64,000 nucleotides of DNA from the NCBI GenBank assembly GCA_965247225.1, contig CBDFGT010000023.1:1-64000 (forward strand). Reading direction: 5' to 3'. A program made the position numbers and the translations under genes. Positions 15,828 through 24,555 of this stretch are shown here, in pieces. Below the pieces are notes generated by a model. That model did no database searches. It was given only the letters and a program-made list of their open reading frames with translations, and was not told where the DNA came from. Source of the stretch: CBDFGT01 sp965247225 (GTDB lineage Bacteria; Pseudomonadota; Alphaproteobacteria; Rhizobiales; Rhizobiaceae). Positions within the stretch are counted from its first letter, which is position 1. Each line of letters begins with the position of its first letter.

Positions 15828-18821
15828 TCAGCCGCCCAGTGCGTCTTCCAGAAATGCAGCAAGCTGGGCAAGGTGCTTCGACATCAAACCTGTTGCCGGT
15901 GATGCCGCAGCCGAGCGTCCGGTATAGCGCACGCGCTGGTACTTGGCATCAATATGCGCCAGCACCCACTCAAGATAAGGATCAATGAAGGACCAGGCAC
16001 CCATGTTTTTGGGTTCTTCCTGGCACCAGACCATTTCCGCATTGCGGAACCGGGACAGTTCGTTGATCAGGGCCTTGGCCGGGAACGGATAAAGCTGCTC
16101 GACGCGCAACAGGTAGATATCATCGATCCCGCGCTTTTCACGCTCTTCCAGAAGATCGAAATAGACCTTGCCGGTGCACATGACAACGCGGCGGATCTTG
16201 GCATCCTTCTGCAGCTTGACCGGACCATCCTTGATCACTTCCGCATCATCCCAGAGGAGACGGTGAAAGGACGATTCGCCCGCCATTTCCGACAGGGAGG
16301 AAACAGCCCGCTTGTGACGCAACAATGACTTGGGCGTCATCATGATCAGAGGCTTGCGGAAATCGCGCTTCATCTGCCGGCGCAGGATATGGAAGTAATT
16401 GGCAGGCGTGGTGCAGTTTGCCACCTGCATATTGTCTTCCGCACACATTTGCAGGAAACGCTCCAGACGGGCAGAGGAATGTTCCGGCCCCTGACCTTCA
16501 TAACCATGCGGCAGAAGGCAGACGAGACCGGACATGCGCAGCCATTTGCGTTCGCCGGACGAGATGAACTGGTCAAACACCACCTGTGCACCATTGGCAA
16601 AATCACCGAACTGGGCTTCCCAGAGCGTCAGCGCATTCGGACGCGCCAGCGAATAACCATATTCAAACCCCAGCACGGCCTCTTCCGACAGCATGGAGTT
16701 GATGACTTCGTAGCGCCCCTGTGTCGGTGACAGGTTGGCCAGCGGAATATAGCGGTCTTCGGTATCCTGGTCATAGAGGACCGAATGACGCTGCGAGAAT
16801 GTGCCACGTTCACAATCTTGGCCCGACAGACGGATTTTGACACCCTCAAGGCACAGCGAGCCGAAGGCAAGCGCCTCGGCCATCGCCCAGTCTATGCCTT
16901 CTCCGGTTGCAATCATCTGCGCACGGTTTTCCATGAATCGCTGGATTGTCTTGTGTGCGTTGAAGCCTTCAGGAATCTCGGACAGCTTGCGCCCGATTTC
17001 CTTCAGCGACTTCATCGGAACCGAGGTCTTGCCACGGCGCTGTTCATCGGCATTGTCGGCAACGCGCAGGCCCGACCACACACCGTCCAGCCAGTCGGCC
17101 TTGTTCGGCTTGTAGGCCTGTCCGGCATCATATTCCTGCTCCAGATGCGCCCGCCAGTCGGCCCGCATCTTGTCCAGCTCTTCCTGTGTGATGAGACCTT
17201 CGGCAATCAGACGTGCGCCATAGATCTGCACCACAGTCTGGTGGCCGCGGATAACCTTGTACATCTTCGGCTGTGTGAACGAAGGCTCATCCCCTTCATT
17301 ATGGCCAAAGCGCCTGTAACAGAACATGTCGACGACCACAGGCTTGTGGAATTTCATGCGGAATTCTGTGGCAATCTTGGCAGCATAGACCACGGCCTCC
17401 GGATCATCTCCGTTCACATGGAAAATCGGTGCCTCGATCATCTTGGCCACATCCGACGGATAGGGCGAGGACCGCGAGAAAGCCGGGTTGGTGGTAAAAC
17501 CGATCTGGTTGTTGATGATGAAATGCATCGTGCCGGCAACGCGGTGACCGCGCAGGCCCGACAGGCCCAGAATTTCCGATGTCACGCCCTGGCCCGCAAA
17601 CGCGGCATCACCGTGCAGCAGAAGCGGCAGAACCTTGGCGCGCTCTTTCAGCGGAATGATATCGCCATCCCAGACTTTGGCCAGCTGGTCCTGCTTGGCG
17701 CGTGCCTTGCCCATAACCACCGGGTTGACGATTTCCAGATGTGACGGATTGGCTGTCAGCGACAGATGCACCCTGTTGCCATCAAATTCCCGGTCGGACG
17801 AGGCTCCCAGATGGTACTTCACATCACCGGAACCTTCCACCTCATCCGGCGAGGATGAACCGCCCTTGAACTCATGGAAAATCGCGCGATGGGGTTTGCC
17901 CATCACCTGGGACAGGACGTTCAGACGTCCACGATGCGCCATGCCCAGAACGATCTCTTCCAGACCGTCCTGACCACCGCGCTTGATGATCTGCTCCAGC
18001 GCAGGAATGAGCGATTCGCCACCATCAAGGCCAAAACGCTTGGTCCCCTTGTAGCGCACATCAATGAACTGCTCGAAGCCTTCGGCCTCAATCAGCTTCT
18101 GCAGAATAGCTCTCTTGCCATTCTCTGTAAATTCAATCGCCTTTTCCGGTCCTTCAATGCGGGCCTGAATCCAGGACTTTGCTTCCGGATCGGAAATATG
18201 CATGAATTCCACACCCAGCGTCGAACAATAGGTGCGCTCCAGTATAGCCAGCATTTCATTCAGCGTGGCATATTCAAGGCCCAGAACATTGTCGATAAAG
18301 ATCTTGCGATCATAATCTTCCGGTTTGAACCCATAAGACACAGGCGAAAGCTCGTTGAAATCCTCAACAGGTACGGCAATACCCAGAGGATCAAGCTTGG
18401 CATGCAGATGACCGCGCATGCGATAGGCGCGGATCATCATGATGGCACGCACGGAATCGCGTGTTGCCTGATGCACGTCTCCGGCGTCCGCTGGCTTGCC
18501 TTCTGCCACGGCCCTGGCTTTGACCTTGGTCTCGATCGCCTTTTCAACGATGGTCCAGTTGCCGTCAAGCGCATTGACCAGATCGCCATTCGGCGTCACC
18601 GGCCAGTTCTTCTGCTTCCAGGAAGCCCCGTTTGCAGAGGAAATCACCTCTGCGGAATTATCGCCGAGCGCCTTGAAAAAGGCCTGCCATTCTTCGGAGA
18701 CAGAATGTGCATCCGTCTCGTAGCGCGCATGCAAATGCTCGATATAGGCTGCATTGGTTCCATCCAGAAAGGATGTGATCTGAAACTGTTCGTTGGCTTC
18801 TTGCCTTGCCATGATGTTCAT
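15828..18821 (-). CDS. sucA: 2-oxoglutarate dehydrogenase E1 component
   Basis: Thiamine-diphosphate-dependent decarboxylase of the 2-oxoglutarate dehydrogenase complex, 997 residues, full family length. Recognisable parts are the N-terminal E2-binding segment (FLDGTNAAYIEHLHARYE), GMAHRGRLNVL, HLGASSDREFDG, LHGDAAFAGQGV, the ThDP motif region HVNGDDPEAV to YRRFGHNEGDEPSFTQP, and the pyrimidine-domain GYEGQGPEHSSARLERFLQ. Start taken at ATG 18821, with GGGTGA ten bases upstream; ATG 18812 (MARQEANEQF) matches remembered Brucella starts and is a real alternative. Confidence 0.97.
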   Translation of the reverse strand: MNIMARQEANEQFQITSFLDGTNAAYIEHLHARYETDAHSVSEEWQAFFKALGDNSAEVISSANGASWKQKNWPVTPNGDLVNALDGNWTIVEKAIETKVKARAVAEGKPADAGDVHQATRDSVRAIMMIRAYRMRGHLHAKLDPLGIAVPVEDFNELSPVSYGFKPEDYDRKIFIDNVLGLEYATLNEMLAILERTYCSTLGVEFMHISDPEAKSWIQARIEGPEKAIEFTENGKRAILQKLIEAEGFEQFIDVRYKGTKRFGLDGGESLIPALEQIIKRGGQDGLEEIVLGMAHRGRLNVLSQVMGKPHRAIFHEFKGGSSSPDEVEGSGDVKYHLGASSDREFDGNRVHLSLTANPSHLEIVNPVVMGKARAKQDQLAKVWDGDIIPLKERAKVLPLLLHGDAAFAGQGVTSEILGLSGLRGHRVAGTMHFIINNQIGFTTNPAFSRSSPYPSDVAKMIEAPIFHVNGDDPEAVVYAAKIATEFRMKFHKPVVVDMFCYRRFGHNEGDEPSFTQPKMYKVIRGHQTVVQIYGARLIAEGLITQEELDKMRADWRAHLEQEYDAGQAYKPNKADWLDGVWSGLRVADNADEQRRGKTSVPMKSLKEIGRKLSEIPEGFNAHKTIQRFMENRAQMIATGEGIDWAMAEALAFGSLCLEGVKIRLSGQDCERGTFSQRHSVLYDQDTEDRYIPLANLSPTQGRYEVINSMLSEEAVLGFEYGYSLARPNALTLWEAQFGDFANGAQVVFDQFISSGERKWLRMSGLVCLLPHGYEGQGPEHSSARLERFLQMCAEDNMQVANCTTPANYFHILRRQMKRDFRKPLIMMTPKSLLRHKRAVSSLSEMAGESSFHRLLWDDAEVIKDGPVKLQKDAKIRRVVMCTGKVYFDLLEEREKRGIDDIYLLRVEQLYPFPAKALINELSRFRNAEMVWCQEEPKNMGAWSFIDPYLEWVLAHIDAKYQRVRYTGRSAAASPATGLMSKHLAQLAAFLEDALGG

Positions 18822-18895
18822 GCGGACTTGTCACCCGCCTCCCGTATGGATTGAAATCGCGTTCCGTCTCTAATACCGGAACCTTGATACAGACT

Positions 18896-18924
18896 GGATG
18901 CCGCCTCAATGAGAAGCGGCATCC
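18896..18924. repeat. Hairpin between sucD and sucA
   Basis: Perfect nine-base arms GGATGCCGC (18896-18904) and GCGGCATCC (18916-18924) with an 11-base loop, in the 127-bp gap between the sucD stop and the sucA start. There is no T-run on the transcribed strand, so it is more likely an RNA-processing or stability hairpin, or a weak attenuator, than a full terminator. Confidence 0.65.
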
Positions 18925-18948
18925 GCAAAACAAGGCATGATCGGACGA

Positions 18949-19851
18949 TCAGCCCTTCAGGACTTCAACCAAAGTCTTGCCGAGACGTGCAGGTGACGGT
19001 GAAACACGGATGCCAGCCGATTCCATGGCGGCAATCTTGTCTTCCGAACCACCCTTGCCGCCGGAAATCACCGCACCGGCATGGCCCATCGTGCGGCCCG
19101 GAGGGGCGGTGCGACCGGCAATGAAGCCAACCATGGGCTTCTTGCGACCGCGCCTGGCTTCATCCTTCAGGAACTGGGCGGCTTCTTCTTCTGCCGAACC
19201 GCCGATTTCACCGATCATGATGATAGACTTGGTTTCCTCATCGGCCAGGAACATTTCCAGGATATCGATGAACTCCGTACCCTTCACAGGGTCGCCGCCG
19301 ATACCGACAGCCGTTGTCTGGCCAAGACCTTCATTCGATGTCTGGAATACGGCTTCATAGGTCAGCGTGCCGGAACGGGAAAGAACACCCACAGAACCCT
19401 TCTTGAAAATATTGCCCGGCATGATGCCGATCTTGCATTCATTCGGCGTCAGAACGCCGGGGCAGTTCGGACCGATCAGGCGGGACTTTGACGTATCGAG
19501 CCGGGCCTTGACCTTGACCATGTCGGCAACCGGAATGCCTTCGGTAATGCAGATGATCAGCGCGATCTCGGCTTCAATGGCTTCCAGGATCGCCGCGGCA
19601 GCCCCTGCCGGCGGCACATAGATCACCGATGCATTGGCACCCGTGACATCCTTGCCTTCGGCAACCGTGGCAAAAATCGGCAGGCTTTCGCCCTTGGAAC
19701 CAACCCAGTTCGAGCCACCCTTGGAAGGGTGGATACCACCAACCATTTTGGTGCCGTGATAGGCCAGCGCCTGTTCCGTGTGGAATGTGCCGGTTTTGCC
19801 GGTCAGGCCCTGAACCAGAATTTTCGTGTCTTTGTTGATCAGAATGGACAT
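18949..19851 (-). CDS. sucD: Succinyl-CoA synthetase subunit alpha
   Basis: CoA-binding, phosphohistidine-bearing subunit of succinyl-CoA ligase (succinyl-CoA to succinate with nucleotide triphosphate formation). The 300-residue protein has the CoA-binding GLTGKTGTFHTEQALAYG-like start (GLTGKTGTFHTEQALAYHG), the family signatures SRSGTLTYE and IGGDPVKGTEFID, and the active-site histidine in GRTMGHAGAVISGG. In most relatives sucD follows sucC within a few bases; here about 1.1 kb containing three ORFs separates them. Confidence 0.97.
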   Translation of the reverse strand: MSILINKDTKILVQGLTGKTGTFHTEQALAYHGTKMVGGIHPSKGGSNWVGSKGESLPIFATVAEGKDVTGANASVIYVPPAGAAAAILEAIEAEIALIICITEGIPVADMVKVKARLDTSKSRLIGPNCPGVLTPNECKIGIMPGNIFKKGSVGVLSRSGTLTYEAVFQTSNEGLGQTTAVGIGGDPVKGTEFIDILEMFLADEETKSIIMIGEIGGSAEEEAAQFLKDEARRGRKKPMVGFIAGRTAPPGRTMGHAGAVISGGKGGSEDKIAAMESAGIRVSPSPARLGKTLVEVLKG

Positions 19852-19875
19852 CGTGTCTAACTTTCGCTCCTGGCG

Positions 19876-20292
19876 TCAAATGAATGGGTTGATCACGGTT
19901 ACAGTGCCATAAGCTTGTCCGTGGTTGAGGTCTTCCGAATAGAGTATCCTGGCTCCAACCCGCTCGGCGGCTGCCACGATCGCACCATCCCAGTAAGAAA
20001 TTTTGTAGCGCTGCGAAATTTCAATTCCGCTTTGAACCAAGGCTCCATCAACCGGAACAAATGGTTTCTGACATAAAAGACCAACCCAGCGCCTTGCATC
20101 CTCCAAACCAAGTGGCCTCGGGCCTTTTTTCGTTGCATTGGCATAAAATTCAGCAATCACCTGCCCGCTCGTACCAAAAGACGTTGTAAGAAGCCCATAG
20201 GCAACCTGCCATTTCGCAGGACTGTCCCCTTGTCCGTTGGCGGCATAAAGCAGGATATTGGTATCCAGAAAAACATCAGCTCCATCGATCAA
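19876..20292 (-). CDS. PIN domain toxin (VapC-like)
   Basis: Probable ribonuclease toxin of a VapBC-type module. The 138-residue PIN domain shows the acidic residues expected: Asp in VFLDTNILLYA near the start, Glu in VIAEFYANA, Asp in YWDGAIVAAAE and Asp in ILYSEDLNHGQ. The start is best placed at TTG 20292, giving MIDGADVFLDTN, because GGGGAG lies seven bases upstream; longer versions from 20352 would add residues outside the PIN family. It overlaps the antitoxin end by 17 bases, typical of coupled toxin-antitoxin genes. The pair lies inside the suc operon, between sucC and sucD. Confidence 0.88.
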   Translation of the reverse strand: MIDGADVFLDTNILLYAANGQGDSPAKWQVAYGLLTTSFGTSGQVIAEFYANATKKGPRPLGLEDARRWVGLLCQKPFVPVDGALVQSGIEISQRYKISYWDGAIVAAAERVGARILYSEDLNHGQAYGTVTVINPFI

Positions 20293-20533
20293 ATCTGGGC
20301 TCCCCTGAATAGGTCTCTTCACGGTTAGGACGCCACTCACCCATGCGGGCATTGCTTTCGCGCGACAGCCGGAGCAACTCCTCCGTTACCGCATCATGCC
20401 GACTTTCCTGCTCGACAATACGGGCAAGATAAGCACGTACCAGCTCATTCACACTGGTACGCTTCATGGCGGCAACAACCCGCGCTTTGGCCAGCAGGTC
20501 ATCATCAATCGACAATGTCAGGTTCTTGACCAT
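20276..20533 (-). CDS. Ribbon-helix-helix antitoxin (VapB-like)
   Basis: An 85-residue protein with an N-terminal ribbon-helix-helix pattern: MVKNLTLSIDDDLLAKARVVA (strand and helix 1) and RTSVNELVRAYLARIVEQE (helix 2), then a charged C-terminal tail (REETYSGEPRFDRWS) that would wrap the PIN toxin. ATG 20533 follows GAGGCGAGGAG-type purine-rich sequence. A 9-bp inverted repeat 22 bases upstream suggests autoregulation. The toxin gene follows with a 17-base overlap. Confidence 0.85.
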   Translation of the reverse strand: MVKNLTLSIDDDLLAKARVVAAMKRTSVNELVRAYLARIVEQESRHDAVTEELLRLSRESNARMGEWRPNREETYSGEPRFDRWS

Positions 20534-20554
20534 CCGCCTCTCCTCGCCTCTACA

Positions 20555-20593
20555 AATCACACAGGATACGTGTAGCACATATTATGTGTGATT
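20555..20593 (-). promoter_or_regulatory. Candidate vapBC operator
   Basis: AATCACACA (20555-20563) and TGTGTGATT (20585-20593) form perfect nine-base arms with a 21-base spacer, 22 bp upstream of the antitoxin start. The right arm overlaps the last codons of the upstream ORF. The spacing suits one RHH dimer pair per arm, but this is inference. Confidence 0.55.
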
Positions 20594-20980
20594 ACCAGAA
20601 CTCTTGCGTATACGGACAACAAATTCCCCGTTCGGATCCAGGAAATCACAGATCCACCATCCGCACTTTTTTGAAGCATCCCAAGCTTCAGCAGTTCCAT
20701 CATTCTTTTCAGGAATACCGTCACGAAGAACCACGTCGACCTTCCCGCCCCACTTTTCTTGCGCAACCTTCAGATGCTCAAGCCGCAGCAGCGCCTTCCG
20801 GTCTGTCCGCCAACTCCCGGGCCCGGCATCAACGCGGGTATCAAATACAGGAACATCTTCCCGCTTCCACGCAATTTCACCACGCCACAATGCAAGACAA
20901 CAGCCAACTTCGGACAGAACAGACCAGTCATAGGGAGAAGGCCGGTCTCCAGGCTTTTTAAAAGCGTCTACCGGCCCCAA
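20582..20980 (-). CDS. Hypothetical protein between sucC and the toxin-antitoxin pair
   Basis: An open frame of 132 codons with no recognised family. It is rich in Trp and charged residues (WSVLSEVGCCLALWRGEIAWKRED is split by the 20-residue limit; see WRGEIAWKREDVPVFDTRVD) and soluble. The only available upstream start is TTG 20980, six bases after the sucC stop, without a convincing ribosome site, so the true start is uncertain. No close in-frame ATG exists. It could be a cargo gene that arrived with vapBC, or a remnant. Confidence 0.5.
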   Translation of the reverse strand: MGPVDAFKKPGDRPSPYDWSVLSEVGCCLALWRGEIAWKREDVPVFDTRVDAGPGSWRTDRKALLRLEHLKVAQEKWGGKVDVVLRDGIPEKNDGTAEAWDASKKCGWWICDFLDPNGEFVVRIRKSSGNHT

Positions 20981-20985
20981 CAGGT

Positions 20986-22179
20986 TCAGCCCTTCACGGC
21001 AGCAACGATTTTCTGGGCGGCATCGTCCAGATCGTCGGCGGAAATCACATTGAGGCCGCTTTCATTGATGATCTTCTTGCCGAGATCCACATTGGTGCCT
21101 TCCAGACGGACAACGAGCGGAACCTTGAGGCCCACTTCCTTGACAGCCGCAATCACGCCTTCCGCGATCACATCGCATTTCATGATACCGCCGAAAATAT
21201 TCACCAGAATGCCCTTCACAGCCGGATCCGCCGTGATGATCTTGAAGGCCGCCGTCACCTTTTCCTTCGAGGCACCACCGCCGACATCAAGGAAGTTCGC
21301 AGGCTCGGCACCATAGAGCTTGATAATGTCCATGGTGGCCATGGCCAGACCCGCACCATTGACCATGCAGCCAATATTGCCGTCGAGCGCCACATAGGCC
21401 AGATCATATTTCGAGGCTTCGATTTCCTTGGCGTCTTCTTCCGTCAGGTCGCGCAGCGCCACAATATCGTCATGGCGAAACAGCGCATTGCCGTCGAAGG
21501 ACATTTTCGCATCCAGAACCCGCATGCGGCCATTCTTCATGACAATCAGCGGATTGACTTCCAGAAGGCTCATGTCCTTTTCGACAAAGGCCTTGTAGAG
21601 GATCGGGAACAGCTTTTCTGCATCCGCTTTTGCCTCACCCGAAAGGGCCAGAGCCGAAGTCAGCGCATCCAGATTGGCCTGCGTTACGCCGGTCAAAGGA
21701 TCAATGGCAACGGATATGATCTTCTCCGGCGTGTCATGCGCAACCGTTTCAATGTCCATGCCGCCTTCTGTGGATACCACAAAGGCAACCTGGCCGACAG
21801 CACGGTCCACCAGCAGCGACAGATAGAGTTCCCGGTCAATATCGGCACCGTCCTCGATGTAAAGGCGGTTGACAACCTTGCCGGCCTCGCCGGTCTGCTT
21901 GGTCACCAGCGTGTTGCCCAGCATTTCTTTTGCATTGGCCACAACTTCATCAATCGACCTGGAGAGACGAACGCCACCCTTGGCATCAGCAGGCAGATCC
22001 CTGAACTTGCCCTTGCCGCGACCACCGGCATGGATCTGGCTCTTGACCACATAAAGCGGACCCGGAAGCGATTTTGCCGCCGCCGCCGCTTCATCAACCG
22101 AGAAAATGGCGACACCGTCTGCAACGGGCGCTCCAAAACTTTTCAACAGAGCCTTTGCCTGATATTCATGAATATTCAT
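20986..22179 (-). CDS. sucC: Succinyl-CoA synthetase subunit beta
   Basis: ATP-grasp subunit of succinyl-CoA ligase, 397 residues as usual. It has the conserved start MNIHEYQAKALLKSFG, the ATP-grasp segment VVKSQIHAGGRGKGKF, LEVNPLIV, the magnesium-site region VLDAKMSFD, and the C-terminal VNIFGGIMKCDVIAEGV and RLEGTNVDLGK. Follows mdh by 28 bases in the same direction, so the two are co-transcribed. Confidence 0.97.
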   Translation of the reverse strand: MNIHEYQAKALLKSFGAPVADGVAIFSVDEAAAAAKSLPGPLYVVKSQIHAGGRGKGKFRDLPADAKGGVRLSRSIDEVVANAKEMLGNTLVTKQTGEAGKVVNRLYIEDGADIDRELYLSLLVDRAVGQVAFVVSTEGGMDIETVAHDTPEKIISVAIDPLTGVTQANLDALTSALALSGEAKADAEKLFPILYKAFVEKDMSLLEVNPLIVMKNGRMRVLDAKMSFDGNALFRHDDIVALRDLTEEDAKEIEASKYDLAYVALDGNIGCMVNGAGLAMATMDIIKLYGAEPANFLDVGGGASKEKVTAAFKIITADPAVKGILVNIFGGIMKCDVIAEGVIAAVKEVGLKVPLVVRLEGTNVDLGKKIINESGLNVISADDLDDAAQKIVAAVKG

Positions 22180-22207
22180 CGTTTCAATTCCTGTTTCAGG
22201 TCCGGGA

Positions 22208-23170
22208 TTATTTCAGCGACGGGGCAATATTGACGCAGGCTTCGCAAAGCCCGGCAACAGCAGCAACGGATTTCTCGAAGGCTTCCTGCTCGGCCTTGTT
22301 GAGATCAATCTCGACGATCCGCTCAACACCGCCTGCACCGATAATGGTCGGAACGCCAACATACATATCTTTCACACCATACTGGCCCGCCAGATAGGCA
22401 GCACAGGGCAGAACGCGCTTCTTGTCTTTCAGGAAGGATTCCGCCATTTCAATGGCAGAGGATGCGGGCGCATAATAGGCTGAACCGGTCTTCAAAAGAC
22501 CGACGATTTCGGCACCGCCATCACGTGTGCGCTGGATGATCTCTTCCAGCCGCTCCCTGGTAACCCAGCCCATCTTGACCAGATCTGTCAGGGGAATACC
22601 GCCGACTGTGGAATAGCGTGCCAATGGCACCATGGTATCGCCATGACCGCCCAGAACGAAGGCCGTCACGTCCTGAACAGAAACATTGAATTCCTGGCTC
22701 AGGAACAGCCGGAAGCGCGCGGAATCCAGAACACCGGCCATGCCGACAACCATATTCTTGGGAAGGCCGGAAAATTTCTGCAAGGCCCAGACCATTGCAT
22801 CCAGCGGGTTGGTGATGCAGATGACAAAGGCATTCGGGGCATATTTCTTGATACCGGCACCCACCTGCTCCATAACCTTCAGGTTGATCCCCAGAAGATC
22901 GTCGCGGCTCATGCCTGGCTTGCGGGCAACGCCGGCGGTCACGATACACACATCAGCACCCTCGATCGCCGAATAATCGCTGGCACCGGTCAGGCTGGCA
23001 TTGAAGCCTTCCACCGGACCCGACTGGCCGATATCCAGGGCCTTGCCCTGGGGAATACCGTCGGCAATATCAAACAGGACGATATCGCCCAGTTCCTTGA
23101 GGCTGGCCAGATGCGCCAGCGTTCCGCCAATCATACCGGAACCGATAAGTGCAATTTTTTTGCGCGCCAT
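22208..23170 (-). CDS. mdh: Malate dehydrogenase
   Basis: NAD-dependent malate/oxaloacetate interconversion, LDH-like MDH subfamily typical of alphaproteobacteria, 320 residues. NAD motif GSGMIGG (10-16), substrate-binding Arg in VTAGVARKPGMSRDDLL, ICITNPLDAMVW, and the catalytic His in LGGHGDTMVPL. ATG 23170 (MARKKIALIG) fits the family; an upstream in-frame start at 23197 is unlikely. First gene of the mdh-sucCDAB cluster; a long palindrome lies about 140 bp upstream. Confidence 0.97.
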   Translation of the reverse strand: MARKKIALIGSGMIGGTLAHLASLKELGDIVLFDIADGIPQGKALDIGQSGPVEGFNASLTGASDYSAIEGADVCIVTAGVARKPGMSRDDLLGINLKVMEQVGAGIKKYAPNAFVICITNPLDAMVWALQKFSGLPKNMVVGMAGVLDSARFRLFLSQEFNVSVQDVTAFVLGGHGDTMVPLARYSTVGGIPLTDLVKMGWVTRERLEEIIQRTRDGGAEIVGLLKTGSAYYAPASSAIEMAESFLKDKKRVLPCAAYLAGQYGVKDMYVGVPTIIGAGGVERIVEIDLNKAEQEAFEKSVAAVAGLCEACVNIAPSLK

Positions 23171-23306
23171 AAATAAGCTTCCTTTGCGACAGAACAACTT
23201 GAGTCTGGCATGCGTGATATGCCACCCTTTGCCTAGCGATTAACTGCAAAGTTGAAAAAAAGCAACGGTTATTTTCAGGCAAATAAATTCAATCGGTTAG
23301 ATATTA

Positions 23307-23332
23307 AATATCTTACGTAAACGTAAGATATT
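23307..23332. promoter_or_regulatory. 26-bp palindrome between zapE and mdh
   Basis: AATATCTTACGT (23307-23318) and ACGTAAGATATT (23321-23332) are perfect 12-base arms with only two bases between, preceded by an overlapping GATATT-AAATATC palindrome (23300-23312). It starts seven bases after the zapE stop and ends far from any T-run. The near-continuous dyad and the ACGTAAACGT core look like an operator for a dimeric regulator of mdh-suc, though a terminator-like hairpin for zapE is possible. Confidence 0.65.
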
Positions 23333-23338
23333 ATCGTG

Positions 23339-24505
23339 TCATTTGCCGCCGGCCCTGCGCTTTTGCGCACTCTCGGGATAGTCCTGGCTTCGCATTTCAA
23401 ATAGTCTGGATGCCGTGCGGTCAAACTCAAATCCCTCTGTACCTTTCCTCTGTGACAGGAGTTTTTCAGGCAGGGCCGCGGCTGAGGCAAAAAGGCGGTT
23501 GCCATTGTCATAAAGTGTATCGATCAGAATAATGAAACGCTTGGTTTCATTCCGCCTTTCTGCGCTCAAAAAGGGAATGCGATCAACAAGGATCGTAGGA
23601 AACTGGCGGGCAATCTCCAGATAGTCAGAAGCCCCGAGCGGGGCCTCGCACAAGTCGGCAAAGGAAAACCGTGCAACACCCCCGGCCGCAAAAGGCACGC
23701 GGATTTTCCGCCCCTGCATCAGGATGGAGCGCGGCTCCACCGTTTCTCCCTGCGTCAAAAGCGCAAAGGCCGCGTCCATTGCAGCATCGGCCTCGTCACC
23801 AAGCGGCTCGTAATAGACCGGCAGGCTGCGGTTTTTCTCCATACGATAGTCTGTACGCGAATCCAGTGTCGTCACATGCACATGCTCTTTCAGCAAGGAA
23901 AGGAATGGCAAAAACAGCTCGCGGTTCAGCCCGTCACGGTAAAGATCGTCCGGCGCGACATTCGATGTGGCCACCAGAACGCATCCCAGTGAAAACAATT
24001 CGCCGAACAAACGCGACAGGATCATCGCATCGGTAATATCGCTTACAGAAAACTCATCGAAACATAAAAGTGAGGCCTGGGCGAACAGGGCACTGGCGAC
24101 AGGTGGTATAGGATCGGCCTGTTTGGTCTCACCCGCCTTGAAGGCCAGACGATGCGCATGTACCCGTGCATGAACATCGGCCATGAAGGCATGGAAATGC
24201 GCACGGCGTTTGGACTGGACTGGCGCAAGCGCAAAGAACATGTCCATGAGCATGGTCTTGCCGCGGCCGACACTGCCATGAATATACAGGCCACGCTGCT
24301 TTTCCGGCTTGTTGCGCTTCTGCGCAAACATCCAGCCGAGCGCCGAGGATTTTGCGGCAAGAGTGCGATTCCTGAGTGCAGAGAGGATACGATCAAGCTG
24401 CTCGGCAACCGCCATCTGGGCTGCATCTGCCTGCAGGTCACCCCTTTCGGCCTGCACCCTGAGCTGTTCGGCAACACTTGATCTGTAGTCCGCAATGGGC
24501 TTCAT
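23339..24505 (-). CDS. zapE: Cell division protein ZapE (AFG1-type ATPase)
   Basis: AFG1/ZapE family P-loop ATPase, 388 residues, associated with the Z-ring in bacteria. Walker A GSVGRGKTMLMD (77-88), Walker B LLCFDEFSVSD, and the sensor region LVATSNVAPDDLYRDGLNRE are present. C-terminal YDNGNRLFASAAALPEKLL is also family-typical. Located just upstream of mdh, the common rhizobial order. Confidence 0.93.
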   Translation of the reverse strand: MKPIADYRSSVAEQLRVQAERGDLQADAAQMAVAEQLDRILSALRNRTLAAKSSALGWMFAQKRNKPEKQRGLYIHGSVGRGKTMLMDMFFALAPVQSKRRAHFHAFMADVHARVHAHRLAFKAGETKQADPIPPVASALFAQASLLCFDEFSVSDITDAMILSRLFGELFSLGCVLVATSNVAPDDLYRDGLNRELFLPFLSLLKEHVHVTTLDSRTDYRMEKNRSLPVYYEPLGDEADAAMDAAFALLTQGETVEPRSILMQGRKIRVPFAAGGVARFSFADLCEAPLGASDYLEIARQFPTILVDRIPFLSAERRNETKRFIILIDTLYDNGNRLFASAAALPEKLLSQRKGTEGFEFDRTASRLFEMRSQDYPESAQKRRAGGK

Positions 24506-24555
24506 GAAAAACGTCTGCTGGGGGTCAATCGGATCATGAAGGTGCCGCAGAAGGG

